The notes under the pieces: model-generated
The model's database searches: none
The model's input: only the letters and a program-made list of their open reading frames with translations
What the model was told of the DNA's origin: nothing
Shown here: positions 22,554 through 33,542 of the stretch, piece after piece
Numbering within the stretch: the first letter of the stretch is position 1
Layout of the letters: every line of letters begins with the position of its first letter
NCBI GenBank assembly: GCA_020137815.1
Contig: CM035359.1
Location: 3,299,561 to 3,363,560 of the forward strand
Source: Hormiphora californensis
Taxonomy: Eukaryota > Ctenophora > Tentaculata > Cydippida > Pleurobrachiidae
Direction of reading: 5' to 3'
DNA: 64,000 bases
Translations under genes and position numbers: made by a program

Positions 22554-24075
22554 ATGAAGGGGGCAGTACCGGTGGGTTTATTCTGGTCCTGTCCCCATGG
22601 TTGGAGAACACTCAGCAAAATCGCTATACCAACTTTTGGGTTGATCTCCAAATTTCACCTCAACTATCTAAACAGGTAAAACTTCCTTGTTTTACTTGGT
22701 AAACAGGTGAAATATATAGCCGAATGCCGATCCTTTTTTTTCTCTCGTCAAATCTATATATACAGTCCGACCCCGATTTACCGAGCCCCGAATTATCGAA
22801 ACCCCGATTTACCGGGAGGATAATCTTCCCCCGAGCATCCCGGTAAATCAGGGTCCGACTGTATAATATATTTAACTAGCGCACCCACTGGGTGCGCCTC
22901 AAGGAAGGGTTTTTGATAACGCACCCGGCTTCGCCGGGTGGTTCTTTCACTTTCAACGTCAATAAAACCGTTGCCATGGCAACTGAATTGGTAACTATGG
23001 GGACTGGCCTGTTAAAAGTCATTCGAAAATATTAACAAACTTCCACTGGAAGTTCCAGCTTTACAGCTTTGTGCCTATAAAGTGTTTTATGAAGGAGCAC
23101 TGTCGCGTAGAAACGCACTGAACGAACGACCACTTCGACGTTCATCTCCAAATTATAATAGAGACTAGCGCACCCATTGGGTGCGCCTGAAATAAGGGCT
23201 TTTTATAACCCACCCGGCTTCGCCGGGTGTTTATTTTCGCCCCTTTCAACGTCAATAACGCGGTTGCCATGACAACTGAATTGGTAACTATAGGGACTGG
23301 CATGTTAAAAGTCATTCAAAAATATTAACAAACTTCAACTGGAAGTTCCAAGGTGTGAATGACAGCTTATACAGCTTTGGTCATATGAAGTGTTTTATGA
23401 AGGAGCACTGTCGCGTAGAAACGCACTGAACGAACGGCCATCACGACGTTCATCTCCAAATTATAATAGAGACTAGCACACCCATTGGGTGCGCCTCAAG
23501 TAAGGGCTTTTTGATAACCTACCCGGCTTCGCCGGGCGGTTCTTTTCGCCACTTTCAACGTCAATAACACGGTTGCCATGGCAACTGAATTGGTAACTAT
23601 GGGGACTGGCATGTTAAAAGTCATTCGAAAATATCAACAAACTTCCACCAGAAGTTCCAAAAGTGTGATACAACAGCTTTTCAGCTTTGGTCACATAGAG
23701 TGTTTTATGAAGGAGCAGACTGTCGCTTAGATACCGCTGAACGAACGACCACCACTTCGACGACGTTCATCTCCAAATTATAATATAGATAGGATCACCC
23801 TGTGGTGTGATCAATAACAAATTTGGCGCCTATTTGACATGGTGAGATATGGGTTAACTCTGGGTCTGTTATTATTATTAACGAGTGCACGACAGTTTTA
23901 TAGCGAACCAGGGACTTGTCACCCGTTGAAATAGTGTATTTTTATAACAACACCCCATTTTTGCCACCAGAATCTCGGTGTCCCCTTCAACATACCACCT
24001 TGATGATTTGCTGAGGAAATTTGAGAAAGAGAGACGTCCCGTCATCACTGTATCCAATCATATGAGGTAAATCTC

Positions 24076-24134
<59 letters not shown>

Positions 24135-26476
24135 CAGAGACAGAGACAGAGACAGAGACAGAGACAGAGACAGAGACAGAGACAGAGACAGAGACAGAGA
24201 CAGAGACAAAGAGACAGAGACAGAGACAGAGACAGAGACAGAGAGACAGAGACAGAGACAGAGACAGAGACAGAGACAGAGACAGAGACAGAGACAGAGA
24301 CAGAGACAGAGACAGAGACAGAGACAGAGACAGAGACAGAGATACAGAGACAGAGACACTTGACAGAGACAGAGACAGAGACAGAGACAGAGACAGAGGG
24401 ACAGAGAGACAGAGAGACAGAGACAGAGACAGAGACAGAGACAGAGACAGAGACAGAGACATTTCACTGTTGGAGAGTGTGGGTGTTGTACGCACGGACG
24501 GAGTAAGGTCAACTCTTTATTTGTCGTCTGTGGGCCTTTATTGACAGAAACATCTGATGTGGATTGGAACGAAGGGACATACATGACACACCACCTGTAT
24601 TTTCCATTCCACCCCCCCCCCCACAGTTGTCTAGTGCAACCCCCACATTCCACCCCCCCCCCCTGCAGTTGTCTAGTGCAACCCCCACATTCCAACCCCC
24701 CCCCACCACAGTTGTCTAGTGCAACCCCCCCCCCCCACACCACAGTTGTCTAGTGCAACCCCCACATTCCAACCCCCCCCCCCACAGTTGTATAGTGCAA
24801 CCCCCACATTCCAACCCCCCTCCCCCCACCACAGTTGTCTAGTGCAACCCCCACATTCCAACCCCCCCCCACAGTTGTCTAGTGTAACCCCCACATTCCA
24901 ACCCCCAACCCCCTGCAGTTGTCTAGTGCAACCCCCACATTCCAACCCCCAACCCCCCACAGTTGTCTAGTGCAACCCCCACATTCCAACCCCCAACCCC
25001 CTGCAGTTGTCTAGTGCAACCCCCACATTCACCCCCCCCCCCCCCCGCAGTTGTCTAGTGCAACCCCCACATTCCAACCCCCAACCCCCCGCAGTTGTCA
25101 AGTGCAACCCCCACATTCCAACCCCCCCCCCCACCACAGTTGTCTAGTGCAACCCCCACATTCCATTCCCCAACCCCCGCAGTTGTCTAGACGATCCAAT
25201 GTTGTGGGGTGTCCTGTACAGAACTAAACGGTTACTAGCTGGCTGGGATCAGGTCCGGTGGGTTCCTGGTGCTCACGAAATATGCTTCGAAGGGCATCCT
25301 GCCAAAGGTAACAATCTGGGGGGGCATCTTACTAAAGGTGGGTTCCCGGTGCTCACGAAATATGCTTCGAAGGGCATCCTGCCAAAGGTAGTTTATTAAG
25401 ATATGGAGGGCCCCAAAGGTAATTTATTAAGATATGGAGGGCCCCAAAGGTAATTTATTAAGATATGGAGGGCCCCAAAGGTAGTCATCTGGGAGGGGCC
25501 TCCTGTCAAAAGTAATACTCTGGGGAGGGCTATGAACAGTCGGACCCCGATTTACCGGGATGCTCGGGGGAATTAGGGTTTTGCCCGGTAAATCGGGGTT
25601 CCCGGTGTATCGGGGTCAAATACTGTCCTATTTCGGGCGAAGATTGTAAATCAGGGTTCTGGTAATCTGACTGTATTTTGATTAATTAATTAACTGTTTA
25701 TTATTATTTATCATATTGACCATTCTTGCAGGTTTATTCCTGTCCCTGGGTAAAACGGTTTCCTGCAAGCGAGGCGAGGGTATTTATCAGCCCTGTATGG
25801 AATTCTGTGTGACAGAACTCGACAATTACAGGCCCATACATCTCTTTGTTGAAGGTAAGGAGGACTTGATATTTCGTGTTTTTCTTGTCTGTTATAAGGA
25901 GGACCTGACATAGTGGTATTGGGCCCAGTTACAATATGGGAACCCCTGGTACCTGGTAACATCTGATCTGGTCAACCCAATTTCTAACAATTGCAACGTG
26001 GTTCACAACCGGGAAACAAACATATATTCTGTGTTCCGTATATTTATTTCAATCGATCAATATCCACACAGGGAAAGTGAACGAGACAAGGGAGTTATTG
26101 CGTATAAAATGGGGTGTGGGAAGGTTAGCTATGGACAGTTGTAGACCGCCAGTTATAATTCCATGGATACATAGAGGAATGGAAAATGTGTTACCGCTAC
26201 ACCATTCCGTCCCCAAAATAGGAAACAAGTACGTTTATAACCCCCCCCCCCCCCCTTTTCTTTCATTTCTGAATAGTTTACAAGTTTTTAGTCTTGTCCA
26301 AACGACCTGTCCCCTCCAGGATATCTATTGAAATCGGGGAACCCTTGGATACGGCTCCCTTGTTGGCAGACTGCCAGAGATTCAAGTTTTCAACCCTCGC
26401 CACTCGAAAATACATATCTGATACCGTAGAGTGGGAGTTACGGAAGTTAGGTCAAATTATCGATCAAAAACATTGA
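22554..26476 (+). CDS. TAFAZZIN: Tafazzin, mitochondrial phospholipid-lysophospholipid transacylase
   Basis: Six exons with matching phases: 22554-22675, 23971-24066, 25183-25307, 25732-25854, 26072-26228, 26320-26476; 259 residues, close to the human 262-residue isoform. It remodels cardiolipin acyl chains in mitochondrial membranes. Motifs: a hydrophobic N-terminal segment; [17 protein letters not shown] with the catalytic HX4D (H71...D76) split across the exon 2/3 junction; [23 protein letters not shown] (acyltransferase FxEGK); [13 protein letters not shown] and [12 protein letters not shown], all clearly tafazzin. The HX4D junction is ATGAG/GTAAAT joined to CCCGCAG/TTGTCTAGAC. Intron 1 holds a MITE and three 300-bp repeats. 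Intron 2 holds a GACAGA tract and a C-rich minisatellite that repeats the exon 3 acceptor. Intron 3 starts with duplicated exon 3 donors. Confidence 0.95.
22763..22861. mobile_element. 99-bp pogo/Tc1-type MITE in tafazzin intron 1
   Basis: CAGTCCGACCCCGATTTACC ... GGTAAATCAGGGTCCGACTG flanked by TA on both sides. Confidence 0.9.
22874..23786 (+). repeat. Three tandem ~300-bp repeats with two strong hairpins each (tafazzin intron 1)
   Basis: Units begin near 22874, 23164 and 23473. Each opens with GCGCACCCATTGGGTGCGC (8-bp stem) and CACCCGGCTTCGCCGGGTG (8-bp stem, 3-nt loop), carries GTTGCCATGGCAAC (an RFX X-box-like palindrome) in the middle, and closes with TTTTATGAAGGAGCACTGTC and CGTTCATCTCCAAATTATAA. 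The GAAGGAGCA phrase also occurs inverted at 42598-42650. No coding frame; could be a SINE/MITE-like family or structured RNA. Confidence 0.85.
24077..24464. repeat. (GA)n/(CAGAGA)n microsatellite in tafazzin intron 2
   Basis: Begins 10 bp after the exon 2 donor with pure GA, then GAGACA units to about 24460. Confidence 0.96.
24600..25182 (+). repeat. C-rich ~43-bp minisatellite repeating the tafazzin exon 3 acceptor
   Basis: Thirteen units of the form CAGTTGTCTAGTGCAACCCC followed by CACATTCCAACCCCC and a variable C run, ending in the genuine acceptor CCCCGCAG/TTGTCTAGACG. Every unit contains a pyrimidine tract, a CAG or equivalent AG, and the exon's first bases TTGTCTAG (one TTGTATAG, one TTGTCAAG). 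Confidence 0.96.
25259..25480 (+). repeat. Tandem copies of the tafazzin exon 3 end and donor
   Basis: The last ~48 exon bases with donor (GCATCCTGCCAAAG/GTAAC) recur once, about 77 bp downstream, as GCATCCTGCCAAAG/GTAGT. Three 31-bp units with CCCCAAAGGTAATTTATTAA-type donor-like sequence follow. Confidence 0.95.
25537..25673. mobile_element. Pogo/Tc1-type MITE in tafazzin intron 3
   Basis: CAGTCGGACCCCGATTTACC start, GGTAATCTGACTG end. Same family as the 22763 copy. Confidence 0.85.
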
Positions 26477-26929
26477 TGAGACTAGGGCGATGGACAAAAT
26501 CATAGAACCGAAGGGGTAAATGACAATAATTTGGTGTAAAGTTGTACTCAGATAAAGCAGTTTTTTGTTATCAGTTTCTACCTGTTGTTATTTATTGACC
26601 GTTTTTTGTAAGTTATTACCCAATTTCGTGCAATTTTACTTGTTCGCTTTGAGTCACATGTGAGATTTGTGTGATCTCTGGAGCGCGCGGAGACAACATT
26701 GTGCAACAAGGCCCTCCGAGTTGGCGCAATGAACAGAACGCGCAGTGTTGGACCGCGGAAAGGATCAGTATTATAATAATTGGACCGTGCTTTTGAATTG
26801 GTTACGAAATAACCCGGCTCCCTTGCCAGCGAAAAGGGGTTATTTCGTAACCAAGCTTTTGCATGACGTTTCCTCTACCAGTGACAGAAATTCTGTCACT
26901 ATCACAGAATGCTTGCTTCTGGTTTTTCT
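26477..26929. other. Intergenic DNA 3' of tafazzin with a 57-bp hairpin
   Basis: No gene seen. 26798-26854 is an inverted repeat (TTGGTTACGAAATAACCC and its complement around a 21-bp centre), likely a tiny MITE. Confidence 0.7.
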
Positions 26930-27670
26930 GTTTCATTTGCCGCAGACGCGGCGTCGTCTAGACCTGTATGGCGACCCCATTTGATTCTCAGATGGGTCGC
27001 GGCACCAGACAAGTCTAGACGCCGTTCCAACGCCGTCTATAGTCTAGAAGGCAGTTCGTGGCTGAAGGCCACGAGCCACCCCTGGTCTAGACCGTAGACG
27101 TCCACGTCGCCTAGACGGATTTTGACCCAGACGGGCTATAGAGACGGAGTCGGGCTATAGAGACGTGCTTCAGACGGCGTTGGAACGGCGTCTAGACGGA
27201 ATTGAGAGTTGAGGGCAAATAACGATTTGCGGGAGACGTAGTATAGACGTAGTATAGACGTAGTAGCGACGTATTATAGACGTACTATAGACGTATTACA
27301 GACGTATTACCGACAGACGTACTATAGACGTAGTCAGACGCAGTATAGACGTAGTAAAGACGTAGTATAAACGTAGTATAGACGCCTTAGCGACGAGAAA
27401 AACGTACTATAGACGTACTATAGATGCACTATAGACGTAGTAAAGACGGATTAGACGTACTTATAGACGTTACGTCTCAACAAAAACCTCATTGCTCGAA
27501 ATCTTGCAAGACGCACTATCGGCAATTTAAGACGTATTACGCACAAGTTACAGGGGACGCTCCCTGATGTCACGTCTGTCGTCTATAATACGTCTCACCG
27601 AATTCTTTTGCTTCGTACGTCTATAATGCGTCTATAATGCGTCTATAATGTCTTTCGTGCTGCTTGTAGT
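26930..27670. repeat. Foldback block built of GACGTAGTATA / TACGTCTATAA units
   Basis: CGTCTAGACG-type palindromes at 26950-27200, then about 30 loose copies of AGACGTAGTATAG in one orientation (27230-27480) and a few copies in the opposite orientation (TACGTCTATAATGCGTC, 27585-27655). The array is inverted relative to 32805-33090. Confidence 0.85.
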
Positions 27671-28205
27671 TGCATTACCGTAATGGAAATACAGTAATTT
27701 GGCGGGAAACCGAAAAAGCCTAATAACCCAAGAACGGGGTGGGGCCAAGGTCTGGCCCCACTAGGTTTTGATCACATCATCGAGCCCGATCGAACGCGAC
27801 CAATGACGACCTTCTACGACGAACTAAACCCGTAATCCCACGTGGTGCCAGCCAAACGGAAAAACGGTTATAACTCCTCGACCATAACTCCGATCGACCT
27901 GAATTGAAGTTTTGTATGCCCACTAATCTAGTGATCATCTATCACCTGGTATCAAAATCTGAGCTCTAAGTGACCAGGAACTGGTATTATTAGTGCTAAT
28001 TGTTGGGCACGTCGCGCCCCCATGTTCGCGCGCAGGCAATGCTAATTGGTGATAAAGTCATAAATCACGAATAATTAGTGAATCGGGGGTGGTAGAGACC
28101 TACGGGATGGTGCTTTGGACTTTTCATATAATAGAGTCCCTAAACATATCAGCAAGTCAAATTTAAAATTCCAGACCCAACTTCCCACAACCGACCCTAC
28201 TATAA
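27671..28205. other. No supported gene between repeat block and MITE
   Basis: Unique-looking intergenic sequence; no exon with recognisable similarity. Confidence 0.4.
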
Positions 28206-28495
28206 GGGGAAACTCTAACTGAATGGCATCCCATTAATGGGATCCCATCAACAAAAAAACTCTAACTGATAATGGACCACAGTGATGGTTCTTTCTCTGT
28301 ATTCTCTCTGTGTGCGCGCCCGTGCCCGGGCATGCCCTATAGTTCTTTCTCTGTATTCTCTCTGTAGGCAGTACATAGATGTACTGCCTACAGAGAGAAT
28401 ACAGAGAAAGAACCATCACTGTGGTCCATTATCAGTTAGAGTTTTACTGTTGATGGGATCCCATTAATGGGATGCCATTCAGTTAGAGTTTCCCC
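28206..28495. mobile_element. 290-bp Harbinger-type MITE
   Basis: Long TIRs starting GGGGAAACTCTAACTGA and flanked by TAA on both sides (28203-28205, 28496-28498). The arms contain a second nested palindrome (GCAGTACATAGATGTACTGC) and CTTTCTCTGTATTCTCTCTG repeated in both orientations. A 3-bp TAA duplication and GGG ends fit PIF/Harbinger. Confidence 0.88.
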
Positions 28496-28500
28496 TAATA

Positions 28501-28534
28501 TTCGCAAGCATACAGTGCACTGTATGCTTGCGAA
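28501..28534. repeat. 34-bp perfect palindrome
   Basis: Arms TTCGCAAGCATACAGTG with no spacer, directly adjoining the Harbinger-type MITE. Confidence 0.9.
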
Positions 28535-28871
28535 GTCCTCTAACTGTTATGCATTGTTGCAACAACATGTTGTAGACCTGCTGCCTTTTGCTTTTAACTA
28601 TTCAGTATTGCGGATGATACACTTTGTTTTTTTTCTGAATTGTTGTTGAACAGGTTCACTATCACGTAATTAAATGGCAGGTACCCCTGTCAAAGTGAAG
28701 TTCTGTCAGGTATCTTTTGGCCACTTTTTGGTGTGATAGTTGGTATTCCAAGGTCAAACAATTGCTGCCCTATTATGTTCAGGCTATTCAGATTCTCTGT
28801 AACACCCGATCACTACTAACCCAAACTACCTTCCTATCTAGGACCACGTCTACAAAATAGGTCGATTCTTT

Positions 28872-31412
28872 ATGAAACTACGGCGATGGCCAGGTTTGCC
28901 GAAGTTTTCCCTTTTCCTCGCCTTCATCGGTCTTTACATTACCCTTGTTATGGTGACCTACCTCATCACCACCACACTTGACAGAAAGCAGCACGTCAGC
29001 AGCACTGTCCAAGTGCTAGACCAGACTGTTCAGAGGGATCAGAGTGGGAAGGAGGTGGTGCCCATCCAGGCCTTACCAGAATCAGATCAGAACAATAAAG
29101 AGGGTCAACCTGTAGAGACAATAAAAGATGAAGCCCCTGCTGAGTCTGAAAAGGAGCAGGGAGCAGAGAGTGCCCCAGAGATCAGTAAATTGAGTAGGAC
29201 ATTAAAGGATGCGGCAGATATAAGCGGCTACACTCCATTTGATACGCCTGTCCTGTGGATCGGGTACATAACAAACAATGTTGACGATCGGGGGTTTATC
29301 AAGGAAAATCTAAACTTTATCATTCCTCTGTTTTCCCTGGTTCCCAATTTTGGGTGGATCACTAATGTGAGGCTTGACGAGGTGGAGAAGACAAGGGACT
29401 TCAAGGACCTTAATGATGAGGACAAGATCATTATCCGACGAGCACACCTCAAGTAAGCATTGTTTTGGACCTATTAATATTGTAGTGCGGGGCTGTTTTT
29501 TGTCTAGCTGGTACCCAACCCCAGTGGCGTAGCCAGGGTATGTGCAAACGTGCATTGCACTACCTGAGCGCTCCCAACTGCACTACCTCAATTTTCGTGA
29601 TTTGCACTACCACGCCTAAATTTTTATCGAAATTGCACTACTTCGGAGTTCGGTAGGATATAAATTTGAAATTAGCGTTTGAGATGTAATGTACGACATT
29701 CAATCCCAAACAAATAGAGATAAAGCACAAAGAACGAGAAAAAGAGAGGGGTTCAGGTGACAAGTTTATAGAGAGCAATCGCCAGTACCATGCGTTCCCT
29801 GTCTCGATGGGATAACACCCAATTGCTAGGATTGTGCTATCCATGGTGTATTACCCTCCTTGGTTTGCGTGATTGTGTTCAAACTGTTCTCAGATTGTCA
29901 AAATTGACAAAAAAAATCCGGGGGGCTTCGCCCCACGCCCCCCACCAGGGCTTGCAGTCCCTGGACCCTGCTAGTGGGGGCTTTATTGATTATTCCCGAC
30001 ATAATCATATTGCTTGAATTATTGTTTTCAAATTGCTCTCAGATTGTCAAAATTGACAAAAATCAGGAAAAATTTCCGGGGGCTTCGCCCCACGACCCCA
30101 CCAGGGCTTGCAATCCCTGGACCCTGCTCGTGGGGGCTGTGCCCCCTTCATATTGTTTCAAATTGCTCTCAGATTGTCAAAAATCGACAAAAATTGGTAA
30201 AATTTTCCGTCATCGAAGGTGCACTACTTCAAATTCTTAATGCACTACCATGCTCAAAACCCTGGCTACGCCACTGCCCAACCCTTCTTCAATTATTATC
30301 TTTGTTTGAGTGAAAACGAAGAAGGGCCAGTTTAATATTTCTTTTTCACTGTTAACCTCCTTCTTCTCTCCTACAGGGGTCAAGGTATTCTCGGTCAGAT
30401 GGATAAAGCTAAACCAATGATAACGGTTATAGGTCGAGCACCCCCCTTCTATAACCTCACTATGCGGGCAGAGTACCCCAACATTCACAGGCACTCCAGC
30501 TACACCGTGGGAAGGGCTATGTTCGAAACCAACGCCATCCCCTCATCCTGGTACCCTCAACTCAACACCCAAATTGTTAACGAGCTCTGGGTACCGAGCG
30601 AATGGCAGAAGAATGTATTCGAAGGTGTGGGCGTTGCTCCCAAGGTCGTTGTCGTCCGGGAGGGATTCGAGACGGCGCTGTTTAAAAAAGTCGAGTCGGC
30701 CGGATCTTGGGGCCGAAAGGAGCTGTTTCCCAGGTGCCGGTCGGATGACGTCATCTTTCTAATGGTGGGAAAGATGGAGGAGAGAAAGGGCCTGGACGTC
30801 CTTATAAACTCTTTCACGGCTGAATTTGATGCCAGTGACAAGGTGTGTCTCATTATCAGATCGGGTATGAAATTGAAAGATCGTCGAAATTTCAGGCGGG
30901 ACCGGGGCAGATGGTATGTGGTTGGGGTGTACTCGGGTGACAATCTTATCAAAGCGTACCAGAGAGCGGATGTGTTCGTGCTCGCTACCCACGGGGAGGG
31001 TTGGGGTAGACCTGTGATGGAAGCGATGGCAGGGGGTCTACCCGTCATTGTGCCACTCTGGTCTGGGTTGACCGAGTTCGTGAAACCTGAATACTCTCTA
31101 CCAATCAATGTGACAGAATTAGAACCAGCCTTCTCGTCGAACAAGGATTTCATTGGAATCAATAAAAACAAAAAGGACCACATGTGGGCTAAGGTGGATA
31201 TGGGGCGGCTGCAGGCCAAACTGAGGTGGTGTCTGGACCACAGGGATGAGCTAAAGGGTATTGGAAGCAAGGCTAAAGAGGAAATGTTCAGGACTTATAC
31301 AAGGGAGAAAATAGCTGTAGAGGCGGCTGTGAGACTCTCTCAAATTAGTAGCGAGGTAGAAAGGAAAAGGAGGACAGAAAATAATAGTTTTGATAACAAT
31401 GATGCTCGGTAG
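28872..31412 (+). CDS. Type II membrane GT-B (GT4-like) glycosyltransferase
   Basis: Two exons, 28872-29452 and 30377-31412, join in phase 2 to give 538 residues. A short basic N-terminus and one transmembrane helix (about 12-34, FSLFLAFIGLYITLVMV) are followed by a Gln/Glu/Lys-rich stem, the layout of Golgi or ER glycosyltransferases with a lumenal catalytic domain. Catalytic features: NELWVPSEWQKNVF, VGKMEERKGLDVLI (sugar-nucleotide binding loop, about 324-337), then the EX7E motif E401-GWGRPVM-E409 followed by AMAGGLPVIVP and GLTEF, typical of retaining GT4/GT1-Pfam enzymes. Donor and acceptor are unknown. The single intron contains a 755-bp hAT-type MITE. The gene lies between inverted TACGTCTA arrays. 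Two hairpins lie just after the stop. Confidence 0.9.
29522..30276. mobile_element. 755-bp hAT-type MITE in the glycosyltransferase intron
   Basis: TIRs CAGTGGCGTAGCCAGGGT and ACCCTGGCTACGCCACTG, the classic hAT (Tip100/Zaphod-like) ends, with a perfect 8-bp duplication CCCAACCC at 29514-29521 and 30277-30284. It contains an internal direct repeat (GGGGGCTTCGCCCCACG... about 29919 and 30079). No transposase. Confidence 0.95.
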
Positions 31413-32804
31413 TTTAATTTGTGTCATGGGAATTTTACATTTTAAACTTGTGAAGTAATTTTTTCCCCGCCCGGGTGAAGGCCTTCGGCCTTCACCCAGA
31501 TGCCTTTTGCAAAAAGGCATAGGGGTTTAGAAATCTAAACGGATATAGTGACTATGTGTAGCAAGTCAGCTCTCTTGTCCCGTTTCAGGTTGCGAGGGGC
31601 AACATGTAGCAACTAGAGCCGCGCACACAACAACAACCTGCTCCTTTATAAACCACTTTATTGACACGTTTTCAGGAAATGTGTGGCGCGCAATTCCGCA
31701 ATGTGGCGCGCAATTTAGTGCTACTAAAACACAGGGATTTGTTCTATACTGTTTGCGTGATGTATAAATGATCCGAAATGTCTGTCCCGCCTTCGTGTTA
31801 GAAATGAAACGTTGGCGGGGAAATATAAAATTCTAAAATATAAATCTAAAATATATTGAATTTCAATTTATTATGAAAATATGAAAATTGAATATTGAAA
31901 ATAATGCTTTTAATTTGTTAATTTCGGCCAGGTTCTTGTTGTCAATATAAAACACACCTGACCCACTGAATGACAATGCTGGATGTTTTAGAACCACCCT
32001 TGTACTCACCATTGACCTATTCTCATTCGAACAAGATGAACGTCGTAGTAAGGAGGAGTATGTCCTATCCTCACGTACAAATAGAGGAGGGGTTGCCAAG
32101 GAGGTGCCCTGGGAGGGGTATGTGAGGTTGTGGGGGGATCAAAACCATCAGCACACTTCATCTTTTTAACTGATTATGATCATCACGATCAGTATGCTTA
32201 TAGCCTTACTCTATTTGGAAGTATATGTAGCTGCAGATCTTCCGTCGATTAAATTTGGAATAAATTATCGGCTAGGAAAAATCAGCTCCACACAAATTTG
32301 AGTAAATGTTTTGATCAAGTTAATGACTTGAAGAGCTCCTAAAATGTCTCTAGAATCTAATAGTTTATGAATAAAATGTAAAGTAAATTTAAGTAAATTT
32401 AAGTAACCCCAAAGAGTAAGATTTGCTACAAAAAATCGATGTGCTCCGCACAATTTGAGTTCCTGACTTTTAATTTTTAAACAGTATAGCTTTGTTGAGT
32501 AACTCAACAAGTATAGCTAGAAATAATTTGATTGTATATTTACTAAACTTTCAAGGAGAAAGGATGAAAAACATCTCCTCTAGAGGGGGCTCCGCAGAAT
32601 TTTGCTCCACACGTGTTTAAACGGCTATAACTTTGCTTTAGAGCAAGCAAATTTAAGTTCTAGTTTTCACAGAAATTTAGAGTAAACAACTGTACACCGG
32701 TCGACTAGTGGTATTATGAGTACCAGTAATAATAGGAGCATATTTAAATATCTAAATACAAATTTGTGAAAAATCCTCGCAACGATTATCGAACATTGAC
32801 CATA
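31413..32804. other. Glycosyltransferase 3' flank and intergenic DNA
   Basis: Two hairpins lie 60-110 bp after the stop: GGGTGAAGGCC/TTC/GGCCTTCACCC and TGCCTTTTGCAAAAAGGCA. They could stabilise a 3' UTR or be remnants of an inverted-repeat element. The remaining DNA is AT-rich with no supported gene. Confidence 0.6.
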
Positions 32805-33090
32805 AGTACGTCTATAGTACGTCTGATCCGTCTTTACTACGTCTATAGTACGTCTATAGTACGTCTAGTACGTCTATAATACGTTTTTCTCGTCGCTAAG
32901 GCGTCTATACTACGTCTATACTACGTCTGACTACGTCTATAGTACGTCTTTGAGTACGTCTGTCGATAATACGTCTGTCGGTAATACGTCTATAATACGT
33001 CTATAGTACGTCTATAATACGTCGCTACTACGTCTATACTACGTCTCCCGCAAATCGTTATTTGCCAGAGTTGAGACCATTTAGTCGGAG
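32805..33090. repeat. Inverted partner array of TACGTCTA units
   Basis: About 25 copies of TACGTCTATAGTACGTC-like sequence ending CCCGCAAATCGTTATTTGCC, the inverse of GGCAAATAACGATTTGCGGG at 27209. The two arrays are 5.3 kb apart and flank the glycosyltransferase gene. Confidence 0.9.
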
Positions 33091-33149
33091 TTAGACGGAA
33101 CCTCCGAAATCAGACGGAAACCAAACACATCTCAAGCACGTCTGAACGT

Positions 33150-33236
33150 CGCCAATAGAAATTTCTCAAGCACTAATGATCTCTGGAGCTCCAGAGATCC
33201 TTGTGCTTAAGTCTGAGACAGAATTTCTATTGGCTC
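33150..33236. mobile_element. ~87-bp inverted repeat, GCCAATAGAAATT termini
   Basis: GCCAATAGAAATTTCTCAAG at the left and AATTTCTATTGGC at the right, with an inner palindrome around CTCTGGAGCTCCAGAG. Related ends (GACGGAATTTCTATTGG) occur at 36720. Confidence 0.75.
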
Positions 33237-33542
33237 CATGGAGCCTGGAGGGATGGGTTGAATTGGGTTGGGTGCCTACTTTTGAATTGGGTTACACTTA
33301 CAGGAAGGAGGAAGTACAAGAGAACAGCTATGAAAATTGAAAAATTATAAAATTGGAGGCTCAATATTTTCTACATGTGTTTCGCATTTAAAACTACTAA
33401 AAAGGTTTTAATACGATAAAAGTCTATCTACAAATGTCTAAGAGATGATCACTACAACTGTCCTCTGGTACTGGTATCCTCCAGGGGTGCCTTGTTCGAC
33501 CCTGTATCACCGCTCCCCTGTGGGCTTGAACAATTCCATGGT

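Noticed and set aside
28234-28467. Near-identical frames on both strands (MMVLSLYSLC)
   Set aside because: They come from the long inverted repeats of the Harbinger-type MITE.
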